Below, one piece after another: positions 62,501 through 64,000 of a stretch of 64,000 nt of DNA (the first letter of the stretch is position 1; each line of letters starts with the position of its first letter). The notes under the pieces were generated by a model. The model was not told the DNA's origin. It saw nothing but the letters and a program-made list of their open reading frames with translations, and did not search any database. Source of the DNA: Magnolia sinica. Its lineage: Eukaryota > Streptophyta > Magnoliopsida > Magnoliales > Magnoliaceae. The position numbers and the translations under genes are program-made. The stretch spans positions 72,970,177-73,034,176 of the forward strand of contig NC_080582.1 of NCBI RefSeq assembly GCF_029962835.1, read 5' to 3'.

Positions 62501-62773
62501 AGACAAACATCAGGCACTGTAAGAGAACCGAAAGGCAAACAATACTCAATTGAGGAAAGGTATCGATAAAAAGAGGAAAAATTACAAAAACCAGCAAAGA
62601 GCCAGAAGAAACGTGGCTAATAATGTTCAACAAAATATCAATAATTTAGGATGAACCATTACCCATTATGTGTGTTAATAAAGGTATAAAAGCTGATAGA
62701 CGGCAGTGCCAGGCTACTCAACTGCACTCGGTTTCTTAGGTCCTCAAGAATAGAATGTTCTACTTCTGTTGAC
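37798..62773 (-). CDS. TAF5: TAF5, TFIID subunit 5, C-terminal WD40 half (partial gene)
   Basis: TAF5 is a scaffold subunit of the general transcription factor TFIID, acting in the nucleus with RNA polymerase II. Ten exons (62663-62773, 62417-62486, 62261-62300, 61764-61928, 61614-61690, 58982-59098, 50641-50906, 38874-38969, 38701-38776, 37798-37851) join with GT-AG borders and matching phases to 1072 nt: one leading base, 356 codons and TGA. The product shows at least six WD repeats with GH...WD signatures and the plant TAF5 tail [11 protein letters not shown]. The LisH and NTD2 parts and the start codon lie beyond 64000. I recognise it from plant TAF5 wording such as [16 protein letters not shown] and FIGHRSM. 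No stop or shift is seen, so it is probably functional. Introns of 11.7 and 8.1 kb are filled with transposons. Confidence 0.93.
38701..38776 (-). CDS. TAF5: TAF5 exon, post-WD linker
   Basis: 76 bp between 'ttgatcag' and gtaagg, encoding [20 protein letters not shown] and VYSLR, the conserved lead-in to the last blade of the propeller. Confidence 0.9.
38874..38969 (-). CDS. TAF5: TAF5 exon, WD repeat 6
   Basis: 96 bp between ttctcag and gtgagt, encoding [20 protein letters not shown] and [11 protein letters not shown]. Its first base completes the serine codon begun 11.7 kb away, which supports the join across the large intron. Confidence 0.93.
39731..39781. repeat. (TG)n microsatellite, TAF5 intron
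   Basis: About 25 TG units ending two bases before the left terminal repeat of the TIR element at 39784. Confidence 0.97.
40534..41043. mobile_element. Fold-back MITE with 8-bp target duplication
   Basis: 510 bp, flanked by GCACAAAG (40526-40533 and 41044-41051). The termini GGGACGCGGATTAGATACTG and, inverted, GGGCGCGGATTGGCTACTG are near identical. The whole element is an imperfect palindrome about a centre near 40780. An 8-bp duplication suits a hAT-type origin (inference); a Mutator-like origin with a 9th mismatched base is not excluded. Non-coding. Confidence 0.85.
41065..41210. mobile_element. Second fold-back MITE, left fragment
   Basis: Begins about GGAAGCGGATTGCATAGTGA and contains the arm with 'gtccatccattttaccaaat'. 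Its inverted partner is at 45760-46136 (reverse strand CGGATTGCGTACTGAGTTAC). The L1 at about 41211-45759 separates the arms. A weak target duplication TCTTGCGA/TCTTGGGG is possible. Confidence 0.75.
41211..42029 (+). pseudogene. LINE ORF1, C-terminal part
   Basis: The frame is open without interruption to a TGA at 42027-42029. It is rich in Pro and Ser ([20 protein letters not shown]), typical of the low-complexity linker late in plant L1 ORF1. No RRM or CCHC knuckle remains, so the N-terminal part was lost by 5' truncation. The first Met in this frame (41079) is in the flanking MITE and is not a start. Confidence 0.7.
42026..43160 (+). pseudogene. LINE ORF2, endonuclease domain
   Basis: ATG at 42026 overlaps the ORF1 stop (ATGA). 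[20 protein letters not shown] opens the EEP (exonuclease-endonuclease-phosphatase) fold, which nicks target DNA for target-primed reverse transcription. Catalytic motifs are visible: SWNVRG, CLQETK, VGDFNVV and TSDHCPIM. The frame shifts by one near 42388 and there are stops near 42565 and 42640. A helical linker region follows to about 43110, where a second shift leads to the reverse transcriptase. Confidence 0.9.
43141..45470 (+). pseudogene. LINE ORF2, reverse transcriptase and zf-RVT
   Basis: RVT_1 of the plant L1 clade: [70 protein letters not shown] and the catalytic FADDTLIF near 44086. The frame is open from 43141 to the C27 run, continues in another frame ([20 protein letters not shown]) with stops at 44503 and 44701, and ends in a zf-RVT region ([38 protein letters not shown]) to 45470. 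Better preserved than the other LINEs here. Confidence 0.92.
44316..44342. repeat. C27 homopolymer in LINE reverse transcriptase
   Basis: Twenty-seven C in a row where related LINEs encode a short G-x-P-P-N stretch. It shifts the reading frame. It may be true slippage or an assembly artefact. Confidence 0.9.
45760..46136. mobile_element. Second fold-back MITE, right fragment
   Basis: Resumes with 'tggaccacacaacaggtaac' directly after the L1 poly-A and runs through the family core ('gtctaccgttgaaaacttct'). It ends at the inverted repeat GAGTAACTCAGTACGCAATCCG-like terminus (read here as 'taagtaactcagtacgcaat', about 46110-46129), the partner of 41065. Confidence 0.75.
46200..46281. repeat. 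(TA)n microsatellite, about 40 units
   Basis: An uninterrupted TA run of about 81 bp, next to the right terminal repeat of the outer TIR element. Long enough to be hypervariable. Confidence 0.97.
46282..46640 (-). mobile_element. Copia remnant: RNase H end, polypurine tract and partial LTR
   Basis: On the minus strand, about 46500-46429 reads [19 protein letters not shown] and IT with an upstream SKHIE-like motif, the usual Copia RNase H end. It is followed by the polypurine tract CTTGAGGGGGAG (46416-46427) and an LTR start TGTTAGCATGCAAG (from 46415). The LTR is cut at about 46282 by the (TA)n tract. A different family from Copia-1 and Copia-2. Confidence 0.8.
46880..48620 (+). pseudogene. 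L1 LINE fragment (RT end and zf-RVT)
   Basis: [20 protein letters not shown] and [20 protein letters not shown] start the fragment after the catalytic part of reverse transcriptase. Decayed frames then lead to the zf-RVT region ([20 protein letters not shown] near 47850, [13 protein letters not shown] near 48240). Multiple stops. A 259-bp element interrupts it at 47951-48209. It lies in the 11.7-kb TAF5 intron, antisense to TAF5. Confidence 0.85.
47951..48209. mobile_element. 259-bp insertion with 5-bp target duplication
   Basis: Flanked by perfect ATATG duplications (47946-47950, 48210-48214) inside the LINE zf-RVT region. The ends TGATGCAGG and CCTGCATTA form a 9-bp inverted repeat with one mismatch. 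The right half is C-rich ('acctcacacgggctgcccac'). Size, TG start and 5-bp duplication suit a TRIM/SMART-type solo LTR, or less likely a small DNA element. No coding capacity. Confidence 0.8.
48621..50640. other. TAF5 intron sequence with local tandem duplications
   Basis: At 48787-48895 and 49018-49125 the same roughly 110-bp stretch ('acaactatatgaggtggatc', 'cttcatcccatatttgataa') recurs 233 bp apart. At 49130-49400 a 121-bp unit ('ggataagaagacactgttcc') occurs twice. No reading frame or known element recognised. The rest is unremarkable intron. Confidence 0.6.
50641..50906 (-). CDS. TAF5: TAF5 exon, WD repeats 4-6
   Basis: 266 bp, the largest exon here: [52 protein letters not shown] and [11 protein letters not shown]. 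Acceptor tttcag, donor gtgaag. It lies between the two transposon-filled introns. Confidence 0.95.
50907..52019. other. TAF5 intron, AT-rich, no gene
   Basis: The right part of the 8.1-kb intron next to the large exon. 51240-51430 is rich in ATATC/GATA and self-complementary TATCGATAC-like steps, possibly an old MITE. 51940-51965 is (AAAT)n. Nothing coding. Confidence 0.45.
52020..54834 (+). pseudogene. L1 LINE, decayed, ending in (CA)n(TA)n
   Basis: Begins within ORF2 before reverse transcriptase ([20 protein letters not shown]), then [39 protein letters not shown] and [15 protein letters not shown]. The zf-RVT remnant reads [20 protein letters not shown] near 54330. Stops and shifts throughout. 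The 3' end 'ggtctttaataaaag' runs into (CA)11(TA)5 (54802-54834) instead of poly-A. It lies antisense in the 8.1-kb TAF5 intron. Confidence 0.85.
55090..56567 (+). pseudogene. L1 LINE fragment with A36 tail
   Basis: [40 protein letters not shown] and the catalytic site read as FVDDAIVF (Ala to Val in the usual FADD) near 55640. Many stops. The C-terminal portion is missing; a 3' untranslated end ('ggccctaataaagtgcttca', 56480-56499) leads to two A-rich tracts, 56505-56511 and 56532-56567, followed by (GAA)n to 56594. Antisense to TAF5. Confidence 0.85.
56595..57045. other. TAF5 intron between two LINE fragments
   Basis: No element recognised; A/T-rich non-coding sequence. It separates the A36/(GAA)n tail from the next LINE. 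Confidence 0.5.
57046..58157 (+). pseudogene. L1 LINE 3' fragment with poly-A
   Basis: A 5'-truncated ORF2 end. [20 protein letters not shown] and [20 protein letters not shown] lie in 57089-57421; then, after a shift, [14 protein letters not shown] and [18 protein letters not shown]; then zf-RVT remnants ([20 protein letters not shown] and [15 protein letters not shown] near 57650-57755). It ends with a poly-A run at 58143-58156. Antisense within TAF5. Confidence 0.88.
58158..58981. other. TAF5 intron, no element recognised
   Basis: Includes a short alternating 'cacaaacatacacgtgtgcg' stretch near 58230. No reading frame of note before the exon at 58982. Confidence 0.5.
58982..59098 (-). CDS. 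TAF5: TAF5 exon, WD repeats 3-4
   Basis: 117 bp, exactly 39 codons, from [20 protein letters not shown] to MAGHLSDVD, with acceptor 'ttgacag' and a strong gtgagt donor. It is isolated between introns of 2.5 and 8.1 kb. Confidence 0.93.
59600..60290 (+). repeat. Possible solo LTR or LTR fragment in a TAF5 intron
   Basis: Begins near TGATGGGGACATCACGTGC (59602). It has a TATA box (TATAAATAGG, 59949-59958) and, 40 bp on, an AATAAA-containing stretch (59991-59998), the spacing of an LTR R region. A leader-like tract follows. The right end and target duplication were not found, so this is tentative. Confidence 0.4.
61614..61690 (-). CDS. TAF5: TAF5 exon, WD repeats 2-3
   Basis: 77 bp between ctgcag and gtaaac, encoding [20 protein letters not shown] and PVWDVQ, almost invariant in plant TAF5. 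Separated from the preceding exon by the shortest intron (73 bp). Confidence 0.92.
61764..61928 (-). CDS. TAF5: TAF5 exon, linker and WD repeat 2
   Basis: 165 bp. An acidic, poorly conserved linker ([16 protein letters not shown]) precedes [20 protein letters not shown] and [11 protein letters not shown]. The open frame runs upstream through the intron to an ATG at 61944, but that is read-through, not a start. The donor is gtatgt. Confidence 0.85.
62261..62300 (-). CDS. TAF5: TAF5 micro-exon, end of WD repeat 1
   Basis: 40 bp encoding [13 protein letters not shown] plus one base. The gtaggt donor is chosen because the single base A joins TT of the next exon (ATT, Ile) and keeps the frame; a donor two or more bases away would not. 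Confidence 0.82.
62417..62486 (-). CDS. TAF5: TAF5 exon, WD repeat 1
   Basis: 70 bp encoding [20 protein letters not shown] and SLK. The acceptor is 'atgctag'; the donor is gtttttttt, the weakest of the set. Its phase joins the preceding GG to the first T to complete a glycine codon. Confidence 0.88.
62663..62773 (-). CDS. TAF5: TAF5 exon (first in window)
   Basis: 111 bp between acceptor tttcag and donor gtaatg. It encodes [20 protein letters not shown] and ends [10 protein letters not shown], the stretch that links the N-terminal half to WD repeat 1. The upstream exon is not in the window. Confidence 0.88.
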
Positions 62774-63211
62774 CTGAAATGCAGAGACAGTAACTAGCAA
62801 TGACAACCTTGGAATCTCCCCACAAGTAACAATGTAAATAATAGTAATGAATGCAATTTATCATAAACCAGAAATTAAGCTTCACAGTCATAGCTTCACA
62901 CCTATCTATTTCTGGAAACAAGTATGACCAAATGCAAATATTTGATAATGAATGACAACCAGTAAAAATGTAAAACATCATTGAGGGTCACAATAACATG
63001 CAGACGCTCACAGATCAATGTAATATGTCTAGTAGAATACATCCAACCACTGGCAACGAAACACTCTCACACTCTCATGAAACTTCAAAGATTTGTTTTA
63101 AGAAAATAGACAAACATAGCAAACATTCAGAAGTTCATCATAATTAGGTCAGGCAATGTAAAAAAATTGTTCGGTTGTCTTATTTTAACTGAGGAAAATG
63201 CCCAATTCTTT

Positions 63212-63242
<31 letters not shown>

Positions 63243-64000
63243 AACACAACCAGAAAATCATGTTAGAGATGAGATAATCATTCATATAATCTTTATAAGA
63301 TATATTATCTTTTAAAAGAAAAAATTAGGTGTTTGGATGAAAGAAGCCTAAAATGGAGGGTGAATGGTTACCTGTTTCTAGGAAGAAGTGCAGTACAAAT
63401 GGGAGGTTTTCATTATTCATGAGACGTTTTCCTGAAGAATGATTGGAAGTCAATCTGCATAGAAATTTCAGCAGATCCAGCTATGTGACAGACTTGGTCA
63501 TACCCATAGCCTCAGCAATCATCCACGGCTTCATGTTTGTTAGGTTCAACCCAAAAGAGGAAGCAGAGGATGTGATCACGAGGCTGGATGACAAATGGGT
63601 GAGGGGCAATGATTGGAGGTTCAGTTTGCGTAGTCCAGAGAAGCTGAAGAGACGGGCTGGCGGAACTACTAACAAGGAGCAGAGACAGTTCATCGTAGCA
63701 GGCCTGCCTCATAGGAGGGTTTTCTTGTGAAGTCAAGCAAGAAGAGGGAATGGTAAACAGGTGGCAAGGAAGTTCAAGGATAGGTCATTCAGGAAGGTGG
63801 TGAGTTGTGACATCATCATAGGCGACAAAGTGATGTGTCTCACTCATGCATATTTGTGGTTGTGATTTAGAATTTGTGGGCAGCAAAAATTTTGGTAAAA
63901 TTGATCAATCAGTTGTCGAGGAGCATAAACAGGTGTGGGATATATCTTTTGTGCTCATAACCTGCTCAGATGATGTTTCGGACATGGTGGTGGCCAATTG
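62774..64000. other. TAF5 intron, 5' side, extends beyond the window
   Basis: No further TAF5 exon recognised. Contains a (TA)n tract (63216-63242) and a LINE ORF1-like fragment (63443-63730). Confidence 0.6.
63443..63730 (+). pseudogene. LINE ORF1-like fragment with RRM
   Basis: A 95-codon open stretch with GFMFVRFNPKEEAEDVITRL then DDKWVRGNDWRFSL, which matches the RNP1-like strand and following helix of an RNA-recognition motif. Plant L1 ORF1 proteins with one N-terminal RRM have this wording and a basic tail like SPEKLKRRAGG. No reverse transcriptase is nearby, so it is likely a truncated LINE piece. A diverged host RRM exon is the alternative; its intronic position, antisense to TAF5, argues for the LINE. 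Confidence 0.55.

Overview
This is nuclear DNA from a flowering plant. Evidence: the only cellular gene is an intron-rich plant-type TAF5 gene with GT-AG introns. Everything else is nested plant retrotransposons (Copia, Gypsy, L1-type LINEs), fold-back MITE-like elements and microsatellites. The many GTGGGCCCAC / CCACCGTTGAAA-type fold-back repeats remind me of magnoliid genomes (Magnoliales/Laurales); that placement is inference from familiarity, not shown. I see no prokaryotic features, CRISPR array, rRNA or tRNA gene.

Layout. (1) 112-2490 is the first copy of a duplicated non-coding block, with a fold-back element inserted in it; the second copy is at 29950-31775. (2) 3083-13685 is a three-level nest: a Gypsy-type LTR (A) split by a second solo LTR (B), which is split by a complete Copia element on the minus strand (4344-11180, TSD CAAAT). 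The internal region of element A follows, with a tRNA-Asp-like primer-binding site and a broken gag start. (3) 15554-28672 is a plus-strand Copia locus of a related family, interrupted by two solo LTRs with perfect 5-bp target duplications (16883-21019, GTCGT; 23881-26395, GGTTA). A third LTR lies tail-to-tail with it (28936-29878), and the junction carries a 169-bp tandem duplication. (4) 31776-37797 is intergenic, with MITE-like fragments and simple repeats. (5) 37798 to beyond 62773, minus strand, is the C-terminal WD40 half of TAF5, a TFIID subunit. Ten coding exons were placed by hand; they join in one frame to 1072 nt (356 residues plus stop). Two introns are very large (11.7 and 8.1 kb). 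They hold five antisense L1 bodies or fragments, several TIR elements, a Copia remnant and long microsatellites. The 5' end of the gene lies beyond the right edge.

How the parts relate. TAF5 is the only gene with a cellular job (scaffold of TFIID for RNA polymerase II). The transposons are almost all broken by stops and frameshifts. Target-site duplications and interruptions give a relative insertion order in several places: Gypsy LTR A, then LTR B, then Copia-1; and an outer TIR element, then two fold-back MITEs, then a 5'-truncated L1. All coordinates, splice sites and identity figures come from reading the sequence by eye; nothing was aligned or searched computationally.
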